From Catenulispora sp. EB89 (GTDB lineage: Bacteria > Actinomycetota > Actinomycetes > Streptomycetales > Catenulisporaceae): a stretch of 55,208 bases of DNA. The translations under genes and the position numbers were made by a program. The notes beneath the pieces are model-generated. The model searched no databases and had not been told where the DNA came from. It saw nothing but the letters and a program-made list of their open reading frames with translations. The stretch is taken from NCBI RefSeq assembly GCF_041261445.1, contig NZ_JBGCCU010000046.1, forward strand, positions 1 to 55,208. The letters are read 5' to 3'. Positions 41,940 to 51,058 of the stretch are shown in pieces; position 1 is the stretch's first letter; the number at the start of each line of letters is the position of its first letter.

Positions 41940-42205
41940 TTTCGGCTCCTCGCCCTGGCTCCGGTGTCTGGGCCGACGGGGTCGGACCACTGAGGCGGTG
42001 TGCCCGAAGGGAGCCACCGCAGTCCACTGTGCTGGCACGCGCGCGCGTCGGCTTCTCTGTAGTTGCGTTCTGTGCGCAGTTCCCGCCGGTTGCCGAACAG
42101 CGCAATCTGAAAGAAGTCGCGGCGGCGGGGCGATGCGATCGTGTCCACACCGGCGCGCGCGGGAAATTCGACCTCATCTTGAAGCCGACGACAGTAAGGC
42201 AGGAC

Positions 42206-43780
42206 ATGACCGAACTTCCCGGCGTAAACACGAATGCACGAGCCTCGACCCGCAGACTGCGGTACGTGCTCGCCGCGGCGGTGCTCTGCGCGCCGCTCGC
42301 TGCCTTTCCCACCGGCGTCTCCGCCGACCCGGCCGCCGCGGCCGCCCGCGTCGACCCGTCGCACGGGTCCCACGGCACCGACTGGCCGAGCGCCAACGGC
42401 AACCTGCAGAACACCCGCGCGACCACGCACACCGCGATCGACGCCGCCAATGTGGCGGGCCTGTCGAAGGCCTGGGGCTTCCCGCTGACCGGGCCCGGGA
42501 CTTTCGCCGGGCAACTCGTGTCGGCCCCGGTCGTGGTGGGCGGCACCGTCTACTTGATCAACACCGACTCCGACGTCTTCGCGATCGACCGCGCCACCGG
42601 CACCCTGAAATGGAAGCACGCCTTCACCAGCCCGACGGTGGGCCCCAACGGCTTGGTCTATGCCGACGGGCTGCTGTTCGGCACCACCGTCGACAGCGCC
42701 TTCGCGCTCGACGCGCGCGACGGATCGCTCCGGTGGTCCCGACTGCTCGTCCAGAACGGACTGGGCGGAATCGACGTCATGCCGCAGGTCGTCGGCGACA
42801 ATCTCATCGTCTCCACCGTCCCGACCACGTTCTCCGACTACGCCGGCGGCGCGATGGGCATCATCTACGCCCTCAACGTGCGCACCGGGGCGATCAGCTG
42901 GGACTTCAACACCGTCAAGGACGGGTACCTCTGGGGCAATGCCGCGGTCAACAGCGGCGGCGGTACCTGGTACCCGCCCGCCGTCGACAGTGCGGGCCGG
43001 ATCTTCTTCGGCACCGGGAACCCGGCTCCCTTCGGCGGTCCGGTGCAGTATCCGAACGGCTCCAGCCGGCCCGGCGCGAACCTTTACACCGACTCGCTCG
43101 TCGCCCTGGACTCCCGGACCGGCAAGCTCCTGTGGTACCACCAGGCGGTGTCGCACGACTTGCGCGACTACGACTTCGAAGACTCGCCGATCGTCTCCTA
43201 CACCGAGATCGACGGGGTCCGCACCGAGGTCGTCGTGGGTGCGGGCAAGAGCGGCCAGGTGCTCGCGTTCCGCGCCGACGACGGCAAGCCGTTGTGGACC
43301 GTGTCGGTCGGCAAGCACGAGAACGACACCGGCCCGCTGCCCGACACCCCCGTCACGGTGTACCCCGGCGTCTTCGGCGGCGTCGAGACGCCGATGGCCC
43401 TGTCGGACGGCCTGCTGTTCGTGCCCTGGTGCGATGATCCGTCCACGTTCACCTCCACGTCCGAGGGCGACCCCGACATCAGCATCGGTACCGGCGGCAT
43501 CGCCGCGATCCAGGTGGCCACCGGGCACGTGGTGTGGCAGCGGAGCTTCCCCAAGATGGACATCGGCTCCGCGACCGTGGCCAACGACGTGCTGTTCACC
43601 GGCACCTTGGACGGCACCGAGTACGCGCTGGACACCAGGACCGGCAGCACCCTGTGGACCGCGCAGCAGCCGGCCGGCATCAATTCGCCGCCGGCGGTCA
43701 TCGGAAACAGCATCCTGATCGGCGCGGGCTCGCCCGCCGGCGGCACGACGCCGGAACTCGTCGAGTACTCCCTGCCCTGA
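42206..43780 (+). CDS. Secreted PQQ-type beta-propeller protein
   Basis: A 524-residue exported protein. Signal peptide about 1-36 (RRLRYVLAAAVLCAPLAAFP). It has a propeller of the quinoprotein alcohol dehydrogenase type, with at least seven W-motifs: DRATGTLKW, DARDGSLRW, NVRTGAISW, DSRTGKLLW, RADDGKPLW, QVATGHVVW and DTRTGSTLW. No CxxCH haem site and no adjacent-Cys disulfide are visible. It may be a PQQ-dependent dehydrogenase or only a propeller scaffold. ATG 42206 has AAGG 6-9 bases upstream. The next gene encodes a sorbosone-dehydrogenase-like propeller, convergent. The 266 bp before it holds nothing else recognisable. Confidence 0.88.
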   Translation: MTELPGVNTNARASTRRLRYVLAAAVLCAPLAAFPTGVSADPAAAAARVDPSHGSHGTDWPSANGNLQNTRATTHTAIDAANVAGLSKAWGFPLTGPGTFAGQLVSAPVVVGGTVYLINTDSDVFAIDRATGTLKWKHAFTSPTVGPNGLVYADGLLFGTTVDSAFALDARDGSLRWSRLLVQNGLGGIDVMPQVVGDNLIVSTVPTTFSDYAGGAMGIIYALNVRTGAISWDFNTVKDGYLWGNAAVNSGGGTWYPPAVDSAGRIFFGTGNPAPFGGPVQYPNGSSRPGANLYTDSLVALDSRTGKLLWYHQAVSHDLRDYDFEDSPIVSYTEIDGVRTEVVVGAGKSGQVLAFRADDGKPLWTVSVGKHENDTGPLPDTPVTVYPGVFGGVETPMALSDGLLFVPWCDDPSTFTSTSEGDPDISIGTGGIAAIQVATGHVVWQRSFPKMDIGSATVANDVLFTGTLDGTEYALDTRTGSTLWTAQQPAGINSPPAVIGNSILIGAGSPAGGTTPELVEYSLP

Positions 43781-43804
43781 GTACCCGAGGCGCGGCCCGT
43801 GAGC

Positions 43805-43846
43805 AAGCTGGGGATCCGCGGCGTATACGCCGCGGATCCCCAGCTT
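43805..43846. terminator. 42-bp perfect palindrome, terminator
   Basis: 43805-43825 and 43826-43846 are exact reverse complements with no loop, centred on GTATAC, 25 bp after the propeller stop. Convergent genes on both sides suggest bidirectional termination. The remaining 43847-44088 is Arg-rich in every frame, with no gene I can support. Confidence 0.8.
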
Positions 43847-44088
43847 TGTGCCATCAGGCGCGTGCGAGTGGTCGCGACGGTCCGGGAGAAACTCAAGGTA
43901 CTGCTGTCCGCCCGCATGCGGCGGTTCGTCGTGATCCGCAGCGGGATCGGCACGCGGCGCGCAGCACGGAATCGGCTGGCACGCCGCGCGGCGGCTGGTC
44001 GAGGACGCGGCGCCGGATCTGTTCGCAGCGGCGCGAGAGAGAACGTGTCGAGCGTGGCCTGAACCGCCGTCGCCCGCAGCCCCCGAAC

Positions 44089-45396
44089 TCAGGCCGAGGC
44101 CGGGTCGTCCCAGTCCGGCCACCGCCACAGCCGTCCGCTGCCGGCCTGGGCCTGCACGCCGTCGGCGGACATCTCGAAGGCTCCGAAGTCCAGGATGTAC
44201 AGCGCGCCGTCGACCGGGCTGAAGCCGACGTCGATCGGCCGGTGCAGCGGGGATCCCGGCCACAGCCGGTGCACCGACCAGTCGGCCGGGTCGACGCGGA
44301 CCAGGTGCCGCCCGGCGCGCGGGGAGTCGGCCGGCGCGGTCATCGGTGCCTCGTCGCCGAACAGAGTGATCACCAGCTGCCCGGCGAAGCGCGTGTTCGA
44401 CGGCGCCACCGCGAAGCGGGTGGCCGCCGTGTGCGGCTCGAGGGCCAGCAGCGGCCGCTGCGGCTCCGGCAGCTCGTCGTGGTTGGCCAGCAGGAAGCCC
44501 GGCTGCGGGCCGCGCTGCGGCTTGAGGCTCGGATCGGTCACCGGCACCCCGCCGATGAAGTCCGGCCAGCCGTACCAGGCACCTGCCTGGACCTCGTAGA
44601 GCAGCTCCGGCACCCCGCCGACCGGGCGGCTGCCCCGGTCGTCAGCACCCTGATCGAGGGCGAGCAGCCGGCCGTCGGGCAGGAAGCCGAGGCCGAACGC
44701 GTTGCGCAGCCCCCACGCCACCAGCTCCAGGCCGCTGCCGTCGAGCTCGCAGCGCATGACCGCAGCCGTGCACGGCAACCCCGCGGCGATCCGCTGCCCG
44801 GCCTCGGTGGAGGTGCCGAAAGGCACGAACCCGCCGGTGAGCACCTCGGCTTCGGACGCCCCCTCGCGCGGGTCCGGGGTGGCCGAGTCGGCGCCCGTGA
44901 GCACCACGTCCAGACCCGGGATGTCGTGGGCGTGCGGGACCCGGCGCAGCCAGCCCAGCTCGAAGGAGTCCAGGCCGATGACGCCGAGATTGGTCATCGA
45001 GCCCTGACTGAAGTAGAGCTTCGCGTCGGGCCCGACGACCGCCATGTTGGTGTGGTAGTTGCCCGGCCCCGGCATGCCCTCGACGACGGCTGTACGACTG
45101 CCGTCCGGGTCGATCCGGGTGATGCGGCCCGCGCCGCCCTCGGAAACGTACAGCTGCTCCCCATGCCGGCACAGCCCGGTGACCGGACCGGCCAGCCCGT
45201 CGGCCACCAGGCTCCGCTGCGCGGCGCCGTCGGCCCCGTCGGCCCCGTCGGCCGCGTCCAGCCGCCACACCTGTCCGCCGGGCGGGGCACCGCCGAAGGG
45301 AAGGCCGGACTCGGCCACATAGACCCGGCCCGCCGCGTCGAAGGCGAGACTCGTCGGGAATTGCAATCCTTCCGCCACGACTATGGGTTCTGACAC
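44089..45396 (-). CDS. ScyD/sorbosone-dehydrogenase-like beta-propeller protein
   Basis: A protein of about 435 residues with six-bladed propeller features of the soluble glucose/sorbosone dehydrogenase and ScyD/ScyE group: LQFPTSLAFDAAGRVYVAES, GNYHTNMAVVGPDAKLYFSQ, GLRNAFGLGFLPDGRLLALD and YGWPDFIGG. No signal peptide is seen, unlike many relatives. GTG 45396 is chosen because AAAGGA lies 6-7 bases before it; the ATG at 45414 has its GGAGG too close. It could oxidise a sugar or act on a lipid-linked compound; catalytic residues were not resolved. Confidence 0.85.
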   Translation of the reverse strand: MSEPIVVAEGLQFPTSLAFDAAGRVYVAESGLPFGGAPPGGQVWRLDAADGADGADGAAQRSLVADGLAGPVTGLCRHGEQLYVSEGGAGRITRIDPDGSRTAVVEGMPGPGNYHTNMAVVGPDAKLYFSQGSMTNLGVIGLDSFELGWLRRVPHAHDIPGLDVVLTGADSATPDPREGASEAEVLTGGFVPFGTSTEAGQRIAAGLPCTAAVMRCELDGSGLELVAWGLRNAFGLGFLPDGRLLALDQGADDRGSRPVGGVPELLYEVQAGAWYGWPDFIGGVPVTDPSLKPQRGPQPGFLLANHDELPEPQRPLLALEPHTAATRFAVAPSNTRFAGQLVITLFGDEAPMTAPADSPRAGRHLVRVDPADWSVHRLWPGSPLHRPIDVGFSPVDGALYILDFGAFEMSADGVQAQAGSGRLWRWPDWDDPASA

Positions 45397-45566
45397 GTAC
45401 GGTCCTTTCGTCATGCCTCCGAGGTCGAACCCCAGCATGACAGAGTACTTCGATACGGTACAGATCCCATCAAGCAGTTTGTGGGCGCATGAAAAGCGCA
45501 TTTCGGAAGAACCGCTGGGGGTCGGATTCCATCACAATCTTCAGCCAAAGACCGGGGCTCGAATGT

Positions 45567-45603
45567 GGCCGCCTGGCGATCCGGAGTGGATCGCCAGGCG
45601 GCC
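45567..45603 (-). terminator. Terminator of the M4 protease gene
   Basis: GGCCGCCTGGCGATCC (45567-45582) and its exact complement (45588-45603) form a 16-bp stem with loop ggagt, 65 bp after the protease stop. Confidence 0.82.
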
Positions 45604-45667
45604 GCTGGTCTTGTCTGTCACCGTGAACGCGCGTTATCGCGTCATCGTGCTACGGCGACTCGTGGTG

Positions 45668-48328
45668 TCAGTTGACGTTCAGCGCGGTGTCGTCGAGCAC
45701 GAACGACGTCTGCAGGGACGCGTCCTCAGTACCGGTGAACTTCAGGGTGACGGTCTGGCCGATGTAGCTGGCCAGGTTGAAGGAGTGGGACACGAAGCCG
45801 CTGGCGGCGTTCAGGTTGCTGTACGTCGCCAGGGTGCCGAGCACAGTGCCGGAGGAGTTCAGGACCTGTACCGACAGCTTGTCGTAGGCGGTGGTGGTCG
45901 TGGTCTCCGCGGTGTCGATGTGGACGAAGAACGAGAAGTTCGCCGTCTTGCAGGTGGACGGGATCGTCACGCTCTGGGAGAGCGTGTCGGTGTGGGTGGT
46001 GCCGTAGCCGTCGAGCCAGGCGTTGTAGCTGCCGGAGTGGGCGGGCTCGGAGGTGGTGTCGCTGTTGATGACACCGGAGGAGGCGCTCCACGGGGCGGCG
46101 CTACCGGTCTCGAAGCCCGGGTTGCCCAGCAGTTGCGTCGCGGTGCAGCCGCCGCCACCGGAGGGGTTTACCGTCCAGGTGAAGGAGGTCGAGCCGGAGG
46201 CGGTGCCCGAGGACGCCGTCACGGTCACGTTCGAGCTGCCGGCCGCGCTCGGGGTGCCGGTGATGGCGCCCGAGGAGCTGATCGACAGGCCGGCCGGGAG
46301 ACCGGTGGCCGAGTAGGTCAGCGACTTGCCGGCGGAGTCGGTCGCCGAGATTTGCAGGGTACTGATGGCAGTGCCCTGAGTCGATGTCTGGTTACCGGGG
46401 CTGGTGACCGAGACCGTTTCGCTGCCGGAGCCGTTGACCGTCAGCGTGAACGTGGCGGTGTGTGTCGCCGATGCGCCGGTGCCCGTGACGGTCACCGGGT
46501 AGCTGCCGGCGGGCGTGGTGCTCGCCGTGCTCAGGGTCAGCGTCGAGGTCGAGCCGGAGGTGACCGACGACGGGCTGAACGAGGCGGTGGCGCCGGACGG
46601 CAGGCCGGCCGCGGTCAGGGCGACCGACTGGGCTGAGCCGCTGGTCAGGGTGGTGGACACGGTCGCCGTCAGGGAGCTGCCGGGGTTGACCGAGCCGGAG
46701 GTGGGGGAGAGCGCCATCGAGAAGTCGTTGGTGCTGGCGGTGCAGGTCGGCTCGCCGGACTGGGCCGGGACGCTGACCGCGGTCCAGGCCGCCTTCACGG
46801 TGTTGAACTCCGCGCAGGTCGGGTCCAGGGTCTTGGCCGCCTGCAGGGTCCAGACGCGGTAGGTCAGGTACGAGGCTCCCGAGGTCTTCAGCAGCATCGC
46901 GTTGTACATGATCTTCTCGGCGTTCTGGATGCCCAGGCCGGTGACCGTGGAGTTGTTGCAGGTCGGGCTGGTCGGCTGGCCGTTGGTCGGGTTGGTTCCC
47001 TCGGCCACCAGGTAGAACCAGTGGTTGCCGGGACCGGCCGCGGCGTGCACCTCGTCACCGGGGATGGCGCTGGAGTAGCAGTTCGGGTCGTTGTTGATCA
47101 GCGACGGGTTGTACATGTTGCGGATCGGCCCGGTGCCCTGGAGATTGATCTGCTCGCCGACGGTGAAGTCCGGGACGTCGTACGGCGCGGGCTCGTTGGC
47201 GAACCACTCGGTGGACGCGCCGAAGGTGTCGGCGACGAACTCCTGGGTGCCGTTGCCGGATATGCCGCCGGGCGTGTGGTCGTCGACGCCGTGGCCCATC
47301 TCGTGCGCGATGACGTCGAGCGCGCCGATCCACTGGCCCTGCGAGTTGTAGCCGATCTGGACCTGGGTGCCGTCGTAGTAGGCGTTCTCCTCCTGGTCGC
47401 CGACCCGGATCGGCCAGGCGCCGCCGTTGCCGTCCATGCCGTTGCGCCCGTCCCACTGGGCGAGCATCTTGAACTCGGTCTGGGCCCCGAACAGGGCGTC
47501 CACGCAGCCGGTCTCCCGGCTGGTCTTGTCGGTGCTGCCCCAGACGTCGGTGGACTTGGTGAACGTGGTGTCGTTCGCAGCGTCCTGACAAGGCATGTTG
47601 GTGATGTTCGGGGTGTTCATCGAGAACGAGCTGCCCGAGCCCGAGGTGTCGATGTGGACCGGGTTGGGGCCGTTCCAGGCGCTGGTGCCGCTGCCGTGCT
47701 CGACGTGCTCCTGGGTGTGCAGGACCGCGCCGGTCCTGGCGTCGACGTCCACGCTCAGCCGGCTGACGCCGTCGTCGCCGATACCGTCGACGGTGGTCTC
47801 CCAGGCCAGGGTGGCCGGTGCGGAACCCAGCGCGTACACGACGAGCTGCGTGCCCTCGACCTTCGAGACCGACTTCAGCTGCCCGGAGGCTGCCTTGACG
47901 GCCTGAGTGCTGCTGAGTGTCGGGGTGGTGGACAGCGCGCCGATCGCGTGGTCCTGGGCGACCGACTGGAACACGACCTGGCCGGCGCTGTTGGTGGCGA
48001 TGACGAAGTCGCCGCCGACCACGGGCAGACCCGAGTACGTGCGCAGATACGGCACGTACTGGGCACCGTTGGACGAGATGACTTGCTGGCGCACGAACTG
48101 GTCGTTCGCGCTGGCGTGCAGGAACGCGGGCCGGGCGGCGACGAGCGTGTCAGCGCTCTGGGCGGCCAGGGTCTGTGCGTTCGGGGTGACGACCGGTCCG
48201 GCGGCGGCCGCGGTGACGGCTCCGGCGGTCAGCGCGGTGACGCCGGCCGCGACGGCGGTGCCGACGGCCAGGCCGGCGGCGAGCAGTCGGGTACGGCCGC
48301 GCTTGGTGTGGGGGTGTTGCGATCTCAC
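45668..48328 (-). CDS. Secreted M4 (thermolysin-type) metalloprotease with Ig-like and C-terminal binding domains
   Basis: An 886-residue preproprotein. Signal peptide about 1-43; FTP/PepSY propeptide about 50-205. The M4 catalytic domain runs about 220-555, with zinc motif HEMGH (His342, Glu343, His346), third ligand Glu363 (QEFVADTFG) and catalytic His428 (GDEVHAAAG). Two Ig-like domains follow (about 560-735; SGSYPVTV-like and GLPAGLSISSSGAITGTPSA). A C-terminal jelly-roll domain (GNPGFETG, 740-886) probably binds substrate or carbohydrate. GTG 48328 has GAGGA 7 bases before it. It degrades proteins outside the cell. Confidence 0.92.
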   Translation of the reverse strand: MRSQHPHTKRGRTRLLAAGLAVGTAVAAGVTALTAGAVTAAAAGPVVTPNAQTLAAQSADTLVAARPAFLHASANDQFVRQQVISSNGAQYVPYLRTYSGLPVVGGDFVIATNSAGQVVFQSVAQDHAIGALSTTPTLSSTQAVKAASGQLKSVSKVEGTQLVVYALGSAPATLAWETTVDGIGDDGVSRLSVDVDARTGAVLHTQEHVEHGSGTSAWNGPNPVHIDTSGSGSSFSMNTPNITNMPCQDAANDTTFTKSTDVWGSTDKTSRETGCVDALFGAQTEFKMLAQWDGRNGMDGNGGAWPIRVGDQEENAYYDGTQVQIGYNSQGQWIGALDVIAHEMGHGVDDHTPGGISGNGTQEFVADTFGASTEWFANEPAPYDVPDFTVGEQINLQGTGPIRNMYNPSLINNDPNCYSSAIPGDEVHAAAGPGNHWFYLVAEGTNPTNGQPTSPTCNNSTVTGLGIQNAEKIMYNAMLLKTSGASYLTYRVWTLQAAKTLDPTCAEFNTVKAAWTAVSVPAQSGEPTCTASTNDFSMALSPTSGSVNPGSSLTATVSTTLTSGSAQSVALTAAGLPSGATASFSPSSVTSGSTSTLTLSTASTTPAGSYPVTVTGTGASATHTATFTLTVNGSGSETVSVTSPGNQTSTQGTAISTLQISATDSAGKSLTYSATGLPAGLSISSSGAITGTPSAAGSSNVTVTASSGTASGSTSFTWTVNPSGGGGCTATQLLGNPGFETGSAAPWSASSGVINSDTTSEPAHSGSYNAWLDGYGTTHTDTLSQSVTIPSTCKTANFSFFVHIDTAETTTTTAYDKLSVQVLNSSGTVLGTLATYSNLNAASGFVSHSFNLASYIGQTVTLKFTGTEDASLQTSFVLDDTALNVN

Positions 48329-48406
48329 GGGCTTCCTCTCGCGGGAGTGGTGCGAAGGGGGTGCGGGGAGAGCGCGCGCCGATGCTTGGTGGCATGGCCC
48401 AGCGCA

Positions 48407-48499
48407 GAACGTCAAGGTTTTGCACAGGATTTGCTATGAGTGTTCTAAGAACCCTGACGTTTCGGAGGAAAGTAGTGGCCTGATTGCGGAACGTCAACG
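48407..48499. promoter_or_regulatory. Three GAACGTCA boxes upstream of the M4 protease gene
   Basis: GAACGTCAAGGTT (48407-48419) and GAACGTCAACG (48489-48499) are direct copies; AACCCTGACGTT (48450-48461) is an inverted copy of the first with one mismatch. They lie 79-171 bp before the protease start in the 577-bp divergent region 48329-48905. The rest of that region shows no gene. Confidence 0.4.
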
Positions 48500-48905
48500 C
48501 TTCGGGGGCATCGAGGCGGACGGCCAGACGGTCGTGCGGCCGGATCGGAGGCGCCGAGGCGCTTCTGGACGATGATCCTGCGGGTTGTGTGCATCCCCGC
48601 CTTAGTCGAGCTGGCGGGCACCACAAAAGACGCCGCACTGAGATCGAAAACGCCCTCGACCGCACCTTGTCCAACGCATTCCATCGGGCACGCGAGCGGC
48701 AGTCACGACGCGATCATTCGCATTCTCATCAGTACCCTGATCTGCGAGGCAGCCTGGTTTTTGTGCCGCGCCCAAAAGCGGGTTTCGCATCCGCGGAGTC
48801 CCGGTTCGGCACAGAGAACTCCCTACTTGTCGCCCACGCTTCCTGCCCCGACTCTTGATGCGTCCATCACAGCAATCGGCTATGGAACGAAGAGGGGTGC
48901 TCGGC

Positions 48906-50900
48906 GTGAATCGACAGAGCAGGAATCGCGATATCGCGGCGCGGGCCGTACTAGGGTTTGCAGTCGCGGGTGTGGCGGCGGCGGGGAATATACCGGGTGC
49001 GCTGGCCGCTCCGGCCGCTTCGGCTGCCAATACATCGGGCGCTCACGCTGATGTGGTTGCGGCTGCGCACGGAGTCGCGAATAACGGCGGGCTCTACTAC
49101 GCCAAGCAGGTCGGGTCGACCACTACTTTGCGGTCCGTGGACGCCGGCGGCGACCACGCGACGACGCTGCCGTATCCCAACGGCGGGATGTCGTGGTCGC
49201 CGGACGGTTCCAAGTTCGCCGCCTCCGAAGGCGGAACGATCTCCGTGTTCGATGCCGACGGCAGCCACCAGGTGACGGTCTACACGCCGCCCTCGGGCAA
49301 GCACGCGTTCCAGCCGCGCTGGCTTCCGGACGGTTCGGCGATCGCGTTCCTCCAGCAGAATTCCCTTGGCGGCGCCCAGATCTGGACGGTGCGTCCGGAC
49401 GGCACCGGTGCCGCGCAGGTGCCCGCGCCCGCGCCGACGAGCACCTTCGGGTACATCGGCTACGACGTGCTTCCCGGCGGCGGCTACCTGTTGGAGCAGT
49501 ACTTCAGCACCTACAGCACGATCTCGGTCTGGCACCCCGGCGACGCCGCCCTGCGACAGGTCGCTCAGGGGCTGTTGACGCAGTTCGCCGCCGCGCCGGA
49601 CGGCAGGTCGTTCGCGGTCCTTTCCGGGACGCCGCAAAGCAGTGGCAGCGTCGTGGTGGACCTCGTCGACATCGCCGGCGGACAGAGCACGCAGATCGCG
49701 TCGGGCACCGAGATCGCCTACCTCGTGTGGTCGCCGGACGGAACACGGCTTGCCTACCCGGTGGTCGACGCGACGTCCTCGTCCGGGCCGACGGAGACGC
49801 ACGTCGCCGTGCGGGACATGCGCACCGGGACGGTCACCGCCGCGGTCGCGCCGGCGCCGAACGTCCTGGACCTGCCGATGGCCTGGCGGCCGGTCCCCAC
49901 CCCGGTGCAGGAGGACCGGGTCGGGGGCGCCGACCGGATCGGGACCGCGATCGCCACCTCGCAGCTCGGCTTCGCCGCCACCGGCGCCGACGGCCGCCAG
50001 GCGCAGGCGGCGGTGCTGACCCGCTCCGACACCTTCGCCGACGCGCTGGCCGGCAGCGCGCTGGCCGCGGACAAGCACGGGCCGCTGCTGCTGACCGGGA
50101 CCGCGGGACTGGACCCGGCGGTCGCCCGGGAACTCAAGCGCGTCCTGCCGCCGCACGCGAAGGTCTACCTGCTGGGCGGCGTCAACGCCCTGTCCGACCA
50201 GGTCGCACAGCAGGTCGCAGCACTCGGATTCACCCCGTCCCGGGTCGCCGGGCCCGACCGGGACGCCACCGCCGTGGCGATCGCGCAGCAGATCACCGCC
50301 ACGCCGCACACGTTCCTGGTCGCCACCGGCCGGAACTTCCCCGACGCGCTCGCCGCCGGAGCCGTCGCCGGGGCGATCCCGAACGCGGTCGTCCTGCTGT
50401 CCGACGACAACACCCTGTCGGCGACGACGAAGAACTACCTGACCGCGCACCACCACAGCGGCGACACCCTGCTCGGCGTGGGCAACCAGGGCAGCAACGC
50501 GCTGGCGTCAGCCGTCCCGTCCGCCACGATCACCTCCCAGTTCCGCGGCTACGACCGCTTCGACACCGCGGCCAAGCTCGCGAACCACTTCTACAGCGGA
50601 GCATCGAAGCCCTCGACCATCGGCGTGGCGACCGCCGCCAACTGGCCCGACGCCCTCGGCGGCGGCGCACTGCTGGGCGCCCACCCCGGCCCCCTCCTGC
50701 TGACCGGCCCCGGGACGAACGGCCTGTCCGCCGGCGAGACCGCGTACCTGACCGCGAACTCCGCAGCCGTCGAGGAGATCGTCGTGTTCGGCGGCCACAG
50801 CGTGGTGCCGCCTCCGGTCGCGGCGGCCGTCGCCGACACCGTCACCGTCACTGACAACTGGGGGTACGGCGAGAACCGGGTGGCGCCGGGGCTGCCGTAG
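48906..50900 (+). CDS. Exported TolB-type propeller fused to three CWB2 cell-wall-binding repeats
   Basis: A 664-residue protein. Signal peptide about 1-36 (ARAVLGFAVAGVAAAGNIPG). An N-terminal propeller (about 55-325) has PD40 motifs MSWSPDGSKFA, RWLPDGSAIAF and LVWSPDGTRLAYP. Three CWB2 repeats follow from about 335: RVGGADRIGTAIATSQ, RVAGPDRDATAVAIAQQ and RGYDRFDTAAKLANHF, each with a FPDALAAGA-like core and a VVLLGG-type end. CWB2 modules anchor proteins to wall polymers. GTG 48906 with AGAGGGG 8 bases upstream is preferred over ATG 48882. Divergent from the M4 protease. Confidence 0.9.
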   Translation: MNRQSRNRDIAARAVLGFAVAGVAAAGNIPGALAAPAASAANTSGAHADVVAAAHGVANNGGLYYAKQVGSTTTLRSVDAGGDHATTLPYPNGGMSWSPDGSKFAASEGGTISVFDADGSHQVTVYTPPSGKHAFQPRWLPDGSAIAFLQQNSLGGAQIWTVRPDGTGAAQVPAPAPTSTFGYIGYDVLPGGGYLLEQYFSTYSTISVWHPGDAALRQVAQGLLTQFAAAPDGRSFAVLSGTPQSSGSVVVDLVDIAGGQSTQIASGTEIAYLVWSPDGTRLAYPVVDATSSSGPTETHVAVRDMRTGTVTAAVAPAPNVLDLPMAWRPVPTPVQEDRVGGADRIGTAIATSQLGFAATGADGRQAQAAVLTRSDTFADALAGSALAADKHGPLLLTGTAGLDPAVARELKRVLPPHAKVYLLGGVNALSDQVAQQVAALGFTPSRVAGPDRDATAVAIAQQITATPHTFLVATGRNFPDALAAGAVAGAIPNAVVLLSDDNTLSATTKNYLTAHHHSGDTLLGVGNQGSNALASAVPSATITSQFRGYDRFDTAAKLANHFYSGASKPSTIGVATAANWPDALGGGALLGAHPGPLLLTGPGTNGLSAGETAYLTANSAAVEEIVVFGGHSVVPPPVAAAVADTVTVTDNWGYGENRVAPGLP

Positions 50901-50960
50901 GGCTGGGCGTGGGCCGCTGTGGTCGGCCTTGGGGGTACGTTCGGTAGCGAAAGGGTCCCG

Positions 50961-50987
50961 CCTGCACCGCCTGCACCGCCTGCACCG
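50961..50987. repeat. Three tandem 9-bp repeats (CCTGCACCG)
   Basis: Three exact copies lie between the convergent CWB2 and MarR genes. CGCCTGCAC in the last copy can pair with GTGCAGGCG at 51007-51015, so the array may form part of a weak terminator. Confidence 0.6.
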
Positions 50988-51058
50988 CCTGGCCACGGCG
51001 CCAGCAGTGCAGGCGAGTGCCCTTGTCCGGTGCAGCCGGTCGGGGTCGGTGACGAGGG

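Noticed and set aside
43847-44088. Small Arg-rich frame after the palindrome
   Set aside because: No ribosome site or recognisable motif, and composition is typical of non-coding GC-rich DNA.
49193-50854. Plus-strand 553-codon Arg-rich frame
   Set aside because: Shadow of the propeller-CWB2 gene in another frame; composition is not protein-like.
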